From contig NZ_JAGGJF010000006.1 of assembly GCF_030466405.1 (NCBI RefSeq), positions 62,001-126,000 on the forward strand: 64,000 bases of DNA, written 5' to 3'. The DNA comes from Pseudidiomarina terrestris (GTDB lineage Bacteria > Pseudomonadota > Gammaproteobacteria > Enterobacterales > Alteromonadaceae). Shown here piece by piece: positions 1 through 12,493 of this stretch (position 1 is the first letter of the stretch; the number at the start of each line of letters is the position of its first letter). The notes under the pieces were generated by a model. That model ran no database searches. It saw only the letters and a program-made list of their open reading frames with translations, and was not told the origin of the DNA. The position numbers were made by a program, and so were the translations under genes.

Positions 1-95
1 GCTTGTTCTGTCGCAGTCTGTGCTGCTTCTTTATCGCCACACGCAGCAACTGTGAGTGCTGCGCCGATAGCTACGGCAATGATGCTCTTACGCAT
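1..95 (-). CDS. Putative lipoprotein, N-terminal fragment (cut by window start)
   Basis: Reading leftward from an ATG at 95, about 31 codons are visible before the window edge. They encode a short basic N-terminus, a hydrophobic stretch and a lipobox-like VAAC followed by GDK, which is the pattern of a signal-peptidase II lipoprotein. A purine-rich GGGAGA lies just upstream of the ATG. Only the leader is visible, so the function cannot be stated. A small cell-envelope lipoprotein is likely. Confidence 0.55.
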   Translation of the reverse strand, partial: MRKSIIAVAIGAALTVAACGDKEAAQTATEQ

Positions 96-239
96 TGGAG
101 AATCTCCCTGTGGGTTCGTTGACCTACTACCTTAACAGATAGGGTTGGTTATTAACGCACAATAATGTAACCCTTGGTTACCGGGCACTCAAGAGCTTTT
201 CGTAGCGTCAAACATGCGTTTGAACCTATTCTGACGAGC

Positions 240-587
240 TTAAGCGACTTCTTTGACAGGGATCAGCGCCGCCAGACCATAATTTGCCCGAGCTTTGTCA
301 CAGTAAGGATTAGCAATTTCATCACCGGCCACAAACTCGCGACAGGGTGAAGGACGATTTTGATAAATGCGACATCCGACGTGTTTGCCGATCTCGCCTT
401 CCAGCGCGACACAACGCGGTTGAGCCTGATTCGTGCCCTGCATGCAGAGTAGATGAGGATGGAAAATTTCGGTTAATTCTGAAGGAACGTAACCGGCAGG
501 TGCGCCAGTGGCTTCACCCCAATAGAAAGACACGCGATAGAACGCGCAGCAAGCCCCACACGTCAAGCAGGCGGAAACCTTACTCAT
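240..587 (-). CDS. YkgJ-type cysteine-cluster protein (CxxCxxCC, putative metal-binding)
   Basis: A 115-residue protein with the N-terminal signature CLTCGACC and further cysteines in the middle (CMQG, GCRIYQ) and near the end (CREF, YCDKA). This spacing is characteristic of the YkgJ/UPF0153 family, thought to bind zinc or an Fe-S cluster. Its role is not established. The reading frame stays open upstream through both tRNA-Asp genes, but MSKVSA at 587 is the sensible start because everything beyond it would be translated tRNA. It lies directly downstream of the tRNA-Asp pair on the same strand and may be reached by read-through. Confidence 0.8.
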   Translation of the reverse strand: MSKVSACLTCGACCAFYRVSFYWGEATGAPAGYVPSELTEIFHPHLLCMQGTNQAQPRCVALEGEIGKHVGCRIYQNRPSPCREFVAGDEIANPYCDKARANYGLAALIPVKEVA

Positions 588-621
588 CGCGCAACACTCC
601 AGAAGAAAAGTCTTATTGAAA

Positions 622-698
622 TGGCGGAGCGGACGGGACTCGAACCCGCGACCCCCGGCGTGACAGGCCGGTATTCTAACCAACTGAACTACCGCTCC
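622..698 (-). tRNA. tRNA-Asp (GTC), copy 1
   Basis: Reading the minus strand, a 77-nt cloverleaf starts GGAGCGG at 698 and ends with the matching CCGCTCC, discriminator G and encoded CCA at 622-624. The anticodon loop carries GTC and the T-arm reads GGGTTCGAGTCCC. It is the second of two tRNA-Asp genes in the direction of transcription, 25 nt after the other, and appears identical to it. Both are probably made from the promoter at 851-879. Confidence 0.97.
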
Positions 699-723
699 GC
701 AGCGGTCAATGCTTTCAGGAAAG

Positions 724-800
724 TGGCGGAGCGGACGGGACTCGAACCCGCGACCCCCGGCGTGACAGGCCGGTATTCTAACCAACTGAACTACCGCTCC
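724..800 (-). tRNA. tRNA-Asp (GTC), copy 2
   Basis: A 77-nt tRNA on the minus strand from GGAGCGG at 800 to an encoded CCA at 724-726, with anticodon GTC. It matches the copy at 622-698 over its full length as far as I can read. It is promoter-proximal, about 50 nt downstream of a strong sigma-70-like promoter. Confidence 0.97.
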
Positions 801-850
801 AGTTTCCTGATTCTGGGTTTCCCGGGTGGGTCCCCCTGAATGCGGAGCGA

Positions 851-879
851 ATATTACGAGGGCGGTCGCCCCTCGTCAA
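851..879 (-). promoter_or_regulatory. Sigma-70-type promoter for the tRNA-Asp pair
   Basis: On the minus strand, -35 TTGACG (874-879) and -10 TAATAT (851-856) are separated by 17 nt. A GC-rich stretch follows the -10, as expected of a stringently controlled stable-RNA promoter. Nothing else upstream would drive the two tRNA-Asp genes. Confidence 0.75.
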
Positions 880-1032
880 CCTTTTTTTTGAAGTTTTGTT
901 TTGTTTGCCTGAAAAACAATCAAATCGCCTTGTTTTCCTTACTTTCGCCCCTGCAGACCGATCGCAATTATGCGCAACTTCAGGTAATCTCCCTCTACAT
1001 TACAGCGAATCACTACAAGGTTTATCAGCGGC

Positions 1033-1731
1033 ATGCGACAAATCGTACTAGATACTGAAACCACCGGCCTTGACCCTGCGCGCGGACACCGCATTATCGA
1101 GATTGGTGCGGTTGAGCTTATTGGTCGTAAGCTTACCGGCAATACCTTCCATGTCTACATCAACCCGCAGCGCGTGGTTGAGCAGGAAGCCATTGGCGTA
1201 CATGGCATCACCAATGAGTTCCTGCAAGATAAACCAGTGTTTGCTCAAATCGCAGACGAGTTTCTGGAGTTTATTAAGGGTGCTGAATTAGTCATTCACA
1301 ACGCGCCTTTCGATGTCGGCTTTATGGACCATGAGTTCGCCCTCCTGCGCAATGGCACCGGCGCCACCCGCGATTACTGTGGTGTGCTGGATACCCTGTT
1401 GCTGGCGCGGGAAATGCGCCCAGGGCAGAAAAACAATCTGGATGCGCTTTGTCGGGCCTTTGGCATCGATAATTCTAATCGAACCTTTCACGGCGCGCTA
1501 CTCGATGCGGAACTACTGGCCGATGTTTACCTGATGATGACAGGTGGCCAGACCAAACTGGAGCTTGCCACGCAAAAACAGTCCCATCAGCAAAACGGTC
1601 AGCAAGTAGACTGGCGGCCAGTGCAGGATAAACCCTCATTGCGGGTTATCAAGGCCTCGGCGGAGGAAGAACAAGCGCATCAGGAGCGACTTCAGCTTAT
1701 CGACGCGCCACTCTGGCAGCAGCCCTCATGA
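1033..1731 (+). CDS. dnaQ: DNA polymerase III epsilon subunit (3'-5' proofreading exonuclease)
   Basis: A 232-residue DEDDh exonuclease that proofreads for the DNA polymerase III core. ExoI is DTET (Asp7, Glu9), ExoII contains Asp94 in NAPFD, and ExoIII holds His153 and Asp158 in HGALLD. The C-terminal tail of about 50 residues is rich in Gln and Lys and in the family contacts the polymerase subunit. The length is close to the E. coli protein (243). It overlaps rnhA by ATGA on the same strand, unlike E. coli, where the two genes are divergent. Confidence 0.97.
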   Translation: MRQIVLDTETTGLDPARGHRIIEIGAVELIGRKLTGNTFHVYINPQRVVEQEAIGVHGITNEFLQDKPVFAQIADEFLEFIKGAELVIHNAPFDVGFMDHEFALLRNGTGATRDYCGVLDTLLLAREMRPGQKNNLDALCRAFGIDNSNRTFHGALLDAELLADVYLMMTGGQTKLELATQKQSHQQNGQQVDWRPVQDKPSLRVIKASAEEEQAHQERLQLIDAPLWQQPS

Positions 1732-2189
1732 AGCACGTACATATCTATACCGATGGTTCTTGTCTGGGAAACCCGGGCCCTGGCGGCTATGGTGCGGTCA
1801 TTGAATATGGTGAGCATCGTAAGGAACTTGCTGCGGGGTATCGTCTGACGACCAATAACCGGATGGAGATGCTGGCCGCAATTAAGGCACTTGAAGCCTT
1901 GAAGCATCCTTGTCAGGTCACCCTTACTTCAGACAGTCAGTACCTTAAACAGGGCATCGAAAACTGGATTCATAACTGGAAACGTAACGGCTGGCGTACA
2001 TCCAATCGTAAGCCGGTGAAAAATGCGGATCTTTGGCAGGCCTTGGACCAAGCGGTCCAGCGTCACAAGGTCAGTTGGGAATGGGTGAAAGGCCATGCCG
2101 GCCACCCCCAGAACGAACGCTGTGATGAATTAGCGCGACAGGCAGCCAGCGGATCCAAGCTAAGCGAGGACACTGGCTACCAGCCTTAG
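1728..2189 (+). CDS. rnhA: Ribonuclease HI
   Basis: A 153-residue RNase H that cleaves RNA in RNA-DNA hybrids, for example R-loops and primers. The catalytic set is present: Asp9 (YTDGS), Glu47 (NRMEM), Asp69 (SDSQY), His123 (GHAGH) and Asp133. A basic segment around residues 80-100 (HNWKRNGWR) matches the handle region used for substrate binding. Its ATG overlaps the dnaQ stop (ATGA), so the two are probably translationally coupled. It converges on the rhodanese gene with an 18-nt gap and no obvious terminator. Confidence 0.97.
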   Translation: MKHVHIYTDGSCLGNPGPGGYGAVIEYGEHRKELAAGYRLTTNNRMEMLAAIKALEALKHPCQVTLTSDSQYLKQGIENWIHNWKRNGWRTSNRKPVKNADLWQALDQAVQRHKVSWEWVKGHAGHPQNERCDELARQAASGSKLSEDTGYQP

Positions 2190-2207
2190 CTGAGTGCGGA
2201 TACTCGA

Positions 2208-2597
2208 TTATTCCCCGGTCACTTGCGGGTATTTGCGTTCGTCCCATGCCTGCATGCCACCATCAACTGAGATCACTTTATCAAATCCCATGCGTTGCAG
2301 TGACTCGGCAGCCAGCGCTGAGCGCCCACCTGAACGACAAATCAAATACAATGGCTGCGCTGCAATACGCTGCAGTGCGTCATCGTAGCCAGCGACATCC
2401 GGATGTTGGTTCAGCTGCATTTCCAGCACGCCCCGGGGCATATTGACCGCTCCGCGAATATGACCTGCTGCATACTCACCGGGCTCCCGCACATCTATCA
2501 CCCGGGCTCCCTCGGCGATTCGTTGTTGCAGGGTATCGACATCGACCTCGTCGACATTGCTCTTTGCTTTTGCGCATAATTGTTGTGGTGTTAGCAT
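2208..2597 (-). CDS. Rhodanese-domain protein (single-domain sulfurtransferase)
   Basis: A 129-residue single rhodanese domain. The active loop is CRSGGRS with catalytic Cys87, and the family's CH2A-like segment VIDVREPGEYAAGHI is at 33-47. Such proteins carry sulfane sulfur as a cysteine persulfide. The acceptor is unknown here. There is no signal peptide, so it should be cytoplasmic. The start codon overlaps the stop of the upstream methyltransferase (TGATG), so the pair forms a two-gene unit. Confidence 0.88.
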   Translation of the reverse strand: MLTPQQLCAKAKSNVDEVDVDTLQQRIAEGARVIDVREPGEYAAGHIRGAVNMPRGVLEMQLNQHPDVAGYDDALQRIAAQPLYLICRSGGRSALAAESLQRMGFDKVISVDGGMQAWDERKYPQVTGE

Positions 2598-3346
2598 CAG
2601 TACTCCTTCGGTTGGGTTTGGTTCGCCAGGGGTGCAGTCTGCAAATTTGGCCGTACCTGGCGGTGTTTATGGCGCTCGCTTACTAACGTTAACGGAAATT
2701 CTCGTTTTTTAGCAACAACTAAATAAAGCGCCCCACTTTGCGGAATAAATTTATAAATGCGTTCCATCCCTGCTTGCAGGATTCCCCAGCGCTGCTGCAA
2801 CAGGCTCGGCGCGAAATACTGCTGTACCGTGACCTCAAAATTCAGTAATGACAGCCAGTCTAACAACCGGGCTTTACTAAAGTAACGGCCCGACCAAGGG
2901 TAACGCTTCATATTGCCCGGCCATAATCCCGTTAACAGGTTTGGGCTAAAAGGATTAAAGCCCACGTAGATTAATTTACCATCGGCAATCAAACTGCGGC
3001 TTACATCCCTTAATACTTGATGGGGATCGCTTTCAAATTCAAGCTGCCCCACCATCAAAATCGAATCCAGCGCGTCCTCCGCGAACGGCCAGTCGGTGCT
3101 TTTCGCTTGTACCTGTACTTGCTCATGCAGTTGCTCCGCGACGCTGAACTGATGGGCAACGGCAAATTTAGGCAGTTCCAGTTCAGCTGTCAGACAGCCC
3201 ACCCTGGCAAAATGGTACCCATACAACCGCTCACAGTGGGGCGCTAGCTCCTGCTCAGTCTGCGTCTTCAGCCATTGGCCGCAAGCTAACTGCTGCCAAT
3301 GCTTCGGCGCTTTCACTGCCTGTTCACGAAATGCGGGTTTTAACAT
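2597..3346 (-). CDS. SAM-dependent methyltransferase of the YafS type
   Basis: About 249 residues with a class I methyltransferase fold. The recognisable part is the central segment with LDSILMVGQLEFESDP and a following GKLIYVGFNPFSP strand-loop. It lies between rnhA and divergent gloB, as yafS does in E. coli, which supports orthology with that uncharacterised enzyme. The frame is open to a GTG at 3376, but the ATG at 3346 has a good GGAG Shine-Dalgarno. The extra ten codons would run through the TATACT promoter-like sequence shared with gloB. The substrate is unknown. Confidence 0.75.
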   Translation of the reverse strand: MLKPAFREQAVKAPKHWQQLACGQWLKTQTEQELAPHCERLYGYHFARVGCLTAELELPKFAVAHQFSVAEQLHEQVQVQAKSTDWPFAEDALDSILMVGQLEFESDPHQVLRDVSRSLIADGKLIYVGFNPFSPNLLTGLWPGNMKRYPWSGRYFSKARLLDWLSLLNFEVTVQQYFAPSLLQQRWGILQAGMERIYKFIPQSGALYLVVAKKREFPLTLVSERHKHRQVRPNLQTAPLANQTQPKEY

Positions 3347-3402
3347 GTGCTCCGTTGACCTGTATACTGTTCGCACGCGAATGCAAAATGAATGAGTAAA
3401 TT

Positions 3403-4116
3403 ATGCTTATATCCCCGATCAGAGCCTTTGATGATAACTACATTTGGGCGATTCAGCCAGCCAAGGGGAAGCCTGCTGTTATTGTAGACCCCGGTGATGA
3501 AAAACCTGTGCTGGCGTGGCTGGAAAAGCACAATGTGCAACTGGCAAGTATCCTGATCACCCACCATCATTGGGATCATACCGACGGTCTGATGCCGTTA
3601 CTGGAGCACTACCAGGTGCCGGTCTACGGCCCTGCGAATCCGAAAATAGAAGGTATCACTCATCCCGTTGCCGAAGGCAATACCTTCGTACCTGAGGGTC
3701 TTCAAAGCCGCTTTGAAGTGATTGAAACGCCCGGTCATACCCTCGACCATATCAGCTTTTACACCCCGGGCCTGCTGTTTTGCGGCGATACCCTGTTCAG
3801 CGCTGGCTGCGGACGTATGTTTGAGGGCACAGCACCACAATTTTACACGTCTTTACGCAAACTGGCAGAACTTCCGGCAACAACCGCCGTCTACTGTACC
3901 CATGAGTATACTGCCGCCAACTTGCGTTTCGCAGCCGCTGCCGAACCTGATAACAAGGCTATCGAGCAAGCTCAACGGGACGTCGCCGCCCGGCGTGAGG
4001 ACGACCAGCCCTCTTTGCCGTCGAGCATAGCGCGGGAGCTCGAAATTAACCCCTTTTTACATGCCCGGGATCCTGACGAGTTCGCACGATTAAGGCAGTG
4101 GAAAGATAAGTTTTAA
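3403..4116 (+). CDS. gloB: Hydroxyacylglutathione hydrolase (glyoxalase II)
   Basis: A 237-residue metallo-beta-lactamase-fold enzyme that hydrolyses S-lactoylglutathione to D-lactate and glutathione, the second step of methylglyoxal detoxification. The binuclear metal motif THHHWDH gives His54, His56, Asp58 and His59. Further ligands are in TPGHTLDH, FCGDTLF and CTHEYT. The C-terminal glutathione-binding region is present. It is slightly shorter than E. coli GloB (251). Glutathione synthesis is represented in the window by gshA near 41 kb. Confidence 0.95.
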   Translation: MLISPIRAFDDNYIWAIQPAKGKPAVIVDPGDEKPVLAWLEKHNVQLASILITHHHWDHTDGLMPLLEHYQVPVYGPANPKIEGITHPVAEGNTFVPEGLQSRFEVIETPGHTLDHISFYTPGLLFCGDTLFSAGCGRMFEGTAPQFYTSLRKLAELPATTAVYCTHEYTAANLRFAAAAEPDNKAIEQAQRDVAARREDDQPSLPSSIARELEINPFLHARDPDEFARLRQWKDKF

Positions 4117-4173
4117 ACCCGTACACTGCTGTGCAGAACGTCGCAGAGATTTTATATATAGGAACAGGTTCAC

Positions 4174-7796
<3,623 letters not shown>

Positions 7797-8828
7797 TTAC
7801 TGCCGAATAAGTCGTTTACGTTCGTATTCACGAATGTTCTGATGAATATGCTGCACTGCCTGACGGGTCAACGGATTGCGATTCTCATCCAACACCTGGC
7901 CGCCATCAACTGCTGCGGCGAGCTTCTCTGCCGCGTTTTGCATCATGGTAAAGGCTTTTGTTGAATTACTTTTTATGGGTAATGCCAGAAATAATGCGAC
8001 CCCTTTGGTTTCAAATTGCTCCATCGCATCAATATCAAAAGTGCCAGGATTAAACATGTTCGCCAAACTAAACAGCACAGGTCCCTGACCTGCGGTATCA
8101 ACGTGACGATGAAAAATATCGAACTCACCGTATTTAAAGCCAAGTTCAGTCATTTGCTGCAATAACACTGGTCCGGTGATATGACCCATGACATGTAAAG
8201 CAATCACCAGATCGGGGGCTTGTGTCAACGCGGGTTCATCTCCTGGCTCTAACTCGAGTTCCATACTTTGCTGTGCGGGCTGGGATGGTTCCGGCTTATT
8301 CCGCACTGAGGCCGCTTTTGGCTTAGCTTTTTGTTTTGCGGGCTGTTGCTGTTCAGCCTGTTTCAGCTCATCGGGCTCTGCCGCCAGCGATGGCAAATCA
8401 AGTTCACCTTCATCGTCCATCGCCCGAATGGGCTTACTCCGTGGTGTTAACTCTTCAGCGTCCACTTGCGTGGGCTGTCGCGCTGCTTGCGCACCAGCTT
8501 CATTTTGCGTGCGTCCAACCACTTCTCGCGGTTCTGTTGATTGCTGGGTTCGAGCAACGTGACTACCGTCAGCCGAACGACGCGCTGCTGCTCCTGCCGG
8601 ACGCTCCTGAGCGCGCTCAGAGGCGCGCTTAATCACGCGCACTTCACCGATGCCATCGTCATCAAAGCCCTGACCTGGCTGCGACTGCTGTTGGCGTTTA
8701 CGCTCAAGCTCAAGTTCGCGTGCCTGGGCACGACGTTCATTACGACGTATATTCCACATACCGTGGCCAATAATCAGGCCAATCAGTAGCAGACCGATTA
8801 CGCTAAAAACAATTTGCATGGTACTCAT
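7797..8828 (-). CDS. zipA: Cell division protein ZipA
   Basis: A 343-residue inner-membrane division protein that tethers FtsZ to the membrane. It has one N-terminal transmembrane helix (about 5-25, IVFSVIGLLLIGLIIG), a charged stretch, and a long P/Q/E-rich linker from about 50 to 200. The globular FtsZ-binding domain fills roughly the last 140 residues (DLVIALHVMGHITG onward). A start three codons later (MQIVFSV) is equally possible. It sits between smc and ligA. Confidence 0.93.
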   Translation of the reverse strand: MSTMQIVFSVIGLLLIGLIIGHGMWNIRRNERRAQARELELERKRQQQSQPGQGFDDDGIGEVRVIKRASERAQERPAGAAARRSADGSHVARTQQSTEPREVVGRTQNEAGAQAARQPTQVDAEELTPRSKPIRAMDDEGELDLPSLAAEPDELKQAEQQQPAKQKAKPKAASVRNKPEPSQPAQQSMELELEPGDEPALTQAPDLVIALHVMGHITGPVLLQQMTELGFKYGEFDIFHRHVDTAGQGPVLFSLANMFNPGTFDIDAMEQFETKGVALFLALPIKSNSTKAFTMMQNAAEKLAAAVDGGQVLDENRNPLTRQAVQHIHQNIREYERKRLIRQ

Positions 8829-8871
8829 TGCAGGCTTTCCATGATCTGTGATTACCCTATAGTTCTTGTTT

Positions 8872-11800
8872 TTAAGAGGCTTCTGTTAGTGCGACGGCTT
8901 CGTCAACATCAACCGCTACCAAACGCGAGACGCCCGGCTCTTGCATGGTTACCCCCGCCAGGTGAGAGGCCATTTCCATCGCTACTTTATTATGACTGAT
9001 GTAGATGAACTGAACCGTTTGTGACATCTCTTCCACCAATCGGCAAAATCGTCCAACGTTGGCATCATCAAGTGGCGCATCAACCTCATCCAGCAAACAA
9101 AACGGCGCTGGATTGAGCCTGAATATCGCAAAGACTAATGATAAAGCCGTCAGCGCTTTTTCACCACCCGATAACAAGTGAATTGTACTATTTTTCTTGC
9201 CCGGTGGGCGCGCCATAATGGCTACACCTGTTTCGAGCAGATCATCTTCAGTAAGTTCCAAATAGGCACTGCCACCACCAAATACTTTTGGAAATAACTC
9301 TTGTAAACCATTATTCACTGCATCAAAGGTGGTTTTGAAGCGCTGTCGGGTTTCCCGGTCAATCTTGCGTATGGCGGAATCTAACGTCTCCAGACTCGAA
9401 CTTAAATCCTCATGCTGCTGATCTAAATAGGCTTTTCTCTCGCCTAAGGTATCAGCCTCTTCGATAGCCGCCAGGTTAATTGCGCCCAGACGTGAAATAG
9501 CACTTTGCAGGCGATCAACTTCCGCTTGCCAGGCGCGTTCGTTGGCATCTTCTGGCAACTGCTCCAATACCGGTTTCAGGGGCTGCTGCATCTCGTCTAG
9601 CACATTAAGAACGTTGCGGCTGCGCTCTTGCAGTGCAGCCAACTCCATCTGCGTACTTTGCAGTTGCTGTCGGGCATTTTCAATCCGGCTTTCAACACCT
9701 TTGGCGCCGCTGCTGACCTCATGCAATTGCTGTTCAACCTCAGCAAGTTTATTGGCCCACTCGCGGCGTTGTTCATCCACGCGTTCACGTTGCAGCAGGA
9801 GCTCTTCAAGCTGCAAAGCCTGAACTTCCAACTCTTCCTGTTGCTCAGTATCGGGATCAGCCAGCAGCTGCAACTGCTCCTGTGCCTGATGCTGTTGTTG
9901 CTGCAGCCGTTGCAACAGTGTCTGCGTATGCTGCAACTGGCTGCGCACTTGCTCGAACTGCAGTTTCTTATCCTGCAATCGTTGTTGTTGCTGCTGCAGA
10001 GCATCTCGCAACAGGCCCCGCTCAGCTTGCAATTGTTCACGCTTTTCCTGCCACTGCTCGTCACCCTGTGTGTCGTGCTGCTGCGCTTCGAAAGCGACCA
10101 CCTGCATAGCAATTTCTTCCTGCTGCAGGGCCAACTCTTCGCTCTGTTCGGCCAGCTCAGACTGGCGCTGTTTCAGTGCGCCAAGTTTTTGTTCGAGCTC
10201 CTGCTGCTGCCGCGCTTGCCACTGCTGTTTTTCGCGCCAGGTGGAAAGTTCTGCCTGACATTGGCCATGATGCTCGCGCTGCTGTTGCAACGAAGCTTCC
10301 AGTTCCTGCCGCTGTCCTTTCTGTAGTGTTAAAGCTTGTTCCAGTTGCGTTAACTCTGTCGCAACTCGCGCCAGCGTCTCATCAAGCTGCATCAGTTCCT
10401 GTTGCTGCAACAGCTGACTGTCCGCCGCATCAATCTGAGAAGCTTGATATCCCGCCGCAGACCACATCTCCCCGGCCGCCGTTAAAGCGCATTGCCAGCC
10501 CGGTTCAGCGAGCTTGAGTTGGGCCTCAGCGGCATCTTTGACCAAGGCCACCTGCTGCAACCACGGCCAGTGTCGTAAAGGTCCCTGCATCAAGCTCGCC
10601 AGGCTTCTTGCCGGAGCATCGTCAGCCGTTAATACTACCAATCTCGTGCCTAGCTGCTCTGGCCAGGACGAGGGCTTGGTCGCCACCACATAAGCATCCA
10701 GCCAGGCTCCCAGCAACTGTTCTGCGGCAAAACGCCAAGCGTCATCGAGTATCATCGCCTCGCGAACCTGGCCATGGTGCTCGATCCGCTGCTCGGCGAG
10801 CCAGCCACCTAGTGCCTGCGGCCAGTCACTCGCCTGAGAAGCTTCTAACAGGGTTTGCAGCGAGCTCTGACGTCCCATCAATTGCTGCTGCTGTTGTCGC
10901 TGCTGCGTTAAATCCTGTTCTGTCTGCTGACGTTCTTCGCGCAACTGCTGCTGCTGTTGAGCGAGCTCCTGCAAGCGCTGTTCGCTGCTTGCCAGAGCGG
11001 CGGCAGCATCTTCCAGCCCGCTCTCAGCTGCATCAGCTTGAATCGTAGTCAGCTCCTGCTGCAGTTGTGTCTGTTGCTGCTGCAGCTCCTGTTGCTGCTG
11101 CTGATTACGCTGCACCTGGTCGGCCACACGCTCCTGTTGCAGTTGCAGTTGTTGCCCTCGTTCCCGCTGATGCTGTTGCGCCGCGATATGCGCCTGATAA
11201 TCATTTTGTAGCTGCAGCCAAGCCTCTTCGTGAGCATCAAATTGCTGCTGTGCTTGCTCCGCCGTAACCGCCGCTTCGTCGAGCTCCGGCTGTAACTGCT
11301 CAAGCTGCAATTGCAGCTCCTCCTGCTGAGCCAGGTCACGCTGGCAGGTGTCGTTGAGTTGCTCCAGCTCGGCCTGTAATTGCTGCTGACGTTGCTGACG
11401 TTGCTGCAGTTGCTGACGGGCGCTCTGTAGCTGGTGTTCGGTGCGGGTGATCTCGTTACCTAACTGGTAGAACTGGTGCTGAATCTCATCGAGTTTAGCT
11501 TTGGTTTCCGCAGCCTGTTCACGCAACTCCAGAGAGCCGCGCTCACTGCCGCGTTGTTCAGCGATCCAGCGTTCCAGCTCTGCTTCGTGCTCGCGAACAG
11601 TCTGGCGCAGGCGCTCGGCCTGTTGTTCATGCGCAAGCCATTTCAAAGCCTGCAGCTCGCCTTTATACTTCCGCTCTTGCTGCTTGAGGTCTTTGTAACG
11701 CCGCGCTGCAGCCGCCTGACGTTGTAGTTTTTCAAGTTGCGAACCGAGCTCATCACGCACATCGCTCAGGCGCTCAAGGTTATCCCGCGTATGTTGCATA

Positions 11801-12348
11801 CGATTTTCGGTTTCCCGGCGCCGTTCTTTGTATTTTGAAATACCTGCAGCTTCCTCAATGAACACCCGTAGTTCTTGTGGCTTAGACTCTATCAGGCGTG
11901 AGATCATGCCTTGCTCGATGATGGCATAGCTGCGCGGACCCAACCCCGTCCCCAAAAATAAATCCGTAATGTCGCGGCGACGACATTTACTAGAATTCAG
12001 GAAGTAGTCCGAGCGGCCATCGCGGGTGACCAAGCGTTTCACTGAGATCTCGGCGTAATTCGCGTATTCTCCCTGAATGCGACCATCGGAATTATCAAAC
12101 ACCAGTTCCACGCTGGCTTGCGAAACCGGCTTTCTGGCACCAGAACCGTTAAAAATGACGTCAGTCATGGCATCGCCACGCAGGTTTTTCGCCGAGCTTT
12201 CTCCAAGCACCCAGCGCACCGCATCTATCACGTTTGATTTGCCACAGCCGTTCGGCCCGACCACGCAGGTCATCTGGTGGGGGAAAGGCACTTTGGTCGC
12301 ATCGACAAAGGATTTAAAACCAGCAAGTTTGATGTGTTTTAGGCGCAT
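8872..12348 (-). CDS. smc: Chromosome segregation ATPase Smc
   Basis: A 1158-residue condensin ATPase. Walker A is GPNGCGKSN at 31-39. The C-terminal head has the ABC signature HLLSGGEKALTAL and Walker B with CLLDEVDAPLDD. Between the heads are two long coiled coils flanking a hinge at roughly 500-650. The coils are unusually rich in glutamine, with many Q runs. The partner subunits ScpA and ScpB are at 55.7-57.1 kb and there is no mukBEF in the window. It is the first gene of smc-zipA-ligA and is divergent from cysZ. Confidence 0.97.
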   Translation of the reverse strand: MRLKHIKLAGFKSFVDATKVPFPHQMTCVVGPNGCGKSNVIDAVRWVLGESSAKNLRGDAMTDVIFNGSGARKPVSQASVELVFDNSDGRIQGEYANYAEISVKRLVTRDGRSDYFLNSSKCRRRDITDLFLGTGLGPRSYAIIEQGMISRLIESKPQELRVFIEEAAGISKYKERRRETENRMQHTRDNLERLSDVRDELGSQLEKLQRQAAAARRYKDLKQQERKYKGELQALKWLAHEQQAERLRQTVREHEAELERWIAEQRGSERGSLELREQAAETKAKLDEIQHQFYQLGNEITRTEHQLQSARQQLQQRQQRQQQLQAELEQLNDTCQRDLAQQEELQLQLEQLQPELDEAAVTAEQAQQQFDAHEEAWLQLQNDYQAHIAAQQHQRERGQQLQLQQERVADQVQRNQQQQQELQQQQTQLQQELTTIQADAAESGLEDAAAALASSEQRLQELAQQQQQLREERQQTEQDLTQQRQQQQQLMGRQSSLQTLLEASQASDWPQALGGWLAEQRIEHHGQVREAMILDDAWRFAAEQLLGAWLDAYVVATKPSSWPEQLGTRLVVLTADDAPARSLASLMQGPLRHWPWLQQVALVKDAAEAQLKLAEPGWQCALTAAGEMWSAAGYQASQIDAADSQLLQQQELMQLDETLARVATELTQLEQALTLQKGQRQELEASLQQQREHHGQCQAELSTWREKQQWQARQQQELEQKLGALKQRQSELAEQSEELALQQEEIAMQVVAFEAQQHDTQGDEQWQEKREQLQAERGLLRDALQQQQQRLQDKKLQFEQVRSQLQHTQTLLQRLQQQQHQAQEQLQLLADPDTEQQEELEVQALQLEELLLQRERVDEQRREWANKLAEVEQQLHEVSSGAKGVESRIENARQQLQSTQMELAALQERSRNVLNVLDEMQQPLKPVLEQLPEDANERAWQAEVDRLQSAISRLGAINLAAIEEADTLGERKAYLDQQHEDLSSSLETLDSAIRKIDRETRQRFKTTFDAVNNGLQELFPKVFGGGSAYLELTEDDLLETGVAIMARPPGKKNSTIHLLSGGEKALTALSLVFAIFRLNPAPFCLLDEVDAPLDDANVGRFCRLVEEMSQTVQFIYISHNKVAMEMASHLAGVTMQEPGVSRLVAVDVDEAVALTEAS

Positions 12349-12493
12349 TCGGTCTGCAGCTGCATTGTTATCGTTGTCCGTTCATAATGCTAGATTTTGT
12401 AACATTTTCAAGGGTAGGTTAACTAGTATAAGCACGTATACTAAGTAAAGCTTTAGCAAATACAGACTTGCTCAACATCCAGAGGAGTAAAGA

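Noticed and set aside
181-239. Small palindrome-like stretch near 165-182 (GTAACC/GGTTAC)
   Set aside because: A six-base stem with a 3-base loop and no T-run; this is expected by chance in AT-rich intergenic DNA.
588-785. N-terminal extension of the cysteine-cluster ORF through both tRNA-Asp genes
   Set aside because: The extra residues are translated tRNA sequence repeated twice; the family start is MSKVSA at 587.
621-839. 72-residue plus-strand ORF with an internal repeat
   Set aside because: It is the antisense of the two tRNA-Asp genes, and the repeat comes from their identity.
9628-10326. 232-residue plus-strand Leu/Gln-rich ORF resembling a membrane protein
   Set aside because: It lies wholly within smc on the other strand. 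CAG/CTG-rich coiled-coil DNA gives Leu-rich antisense frames by chance.
10608-11048. 146-residue plus-strand ORF inside smc
   Set aside because: Another antisense shadow of the Smc coiled coil with no start signal or recognisable domain.
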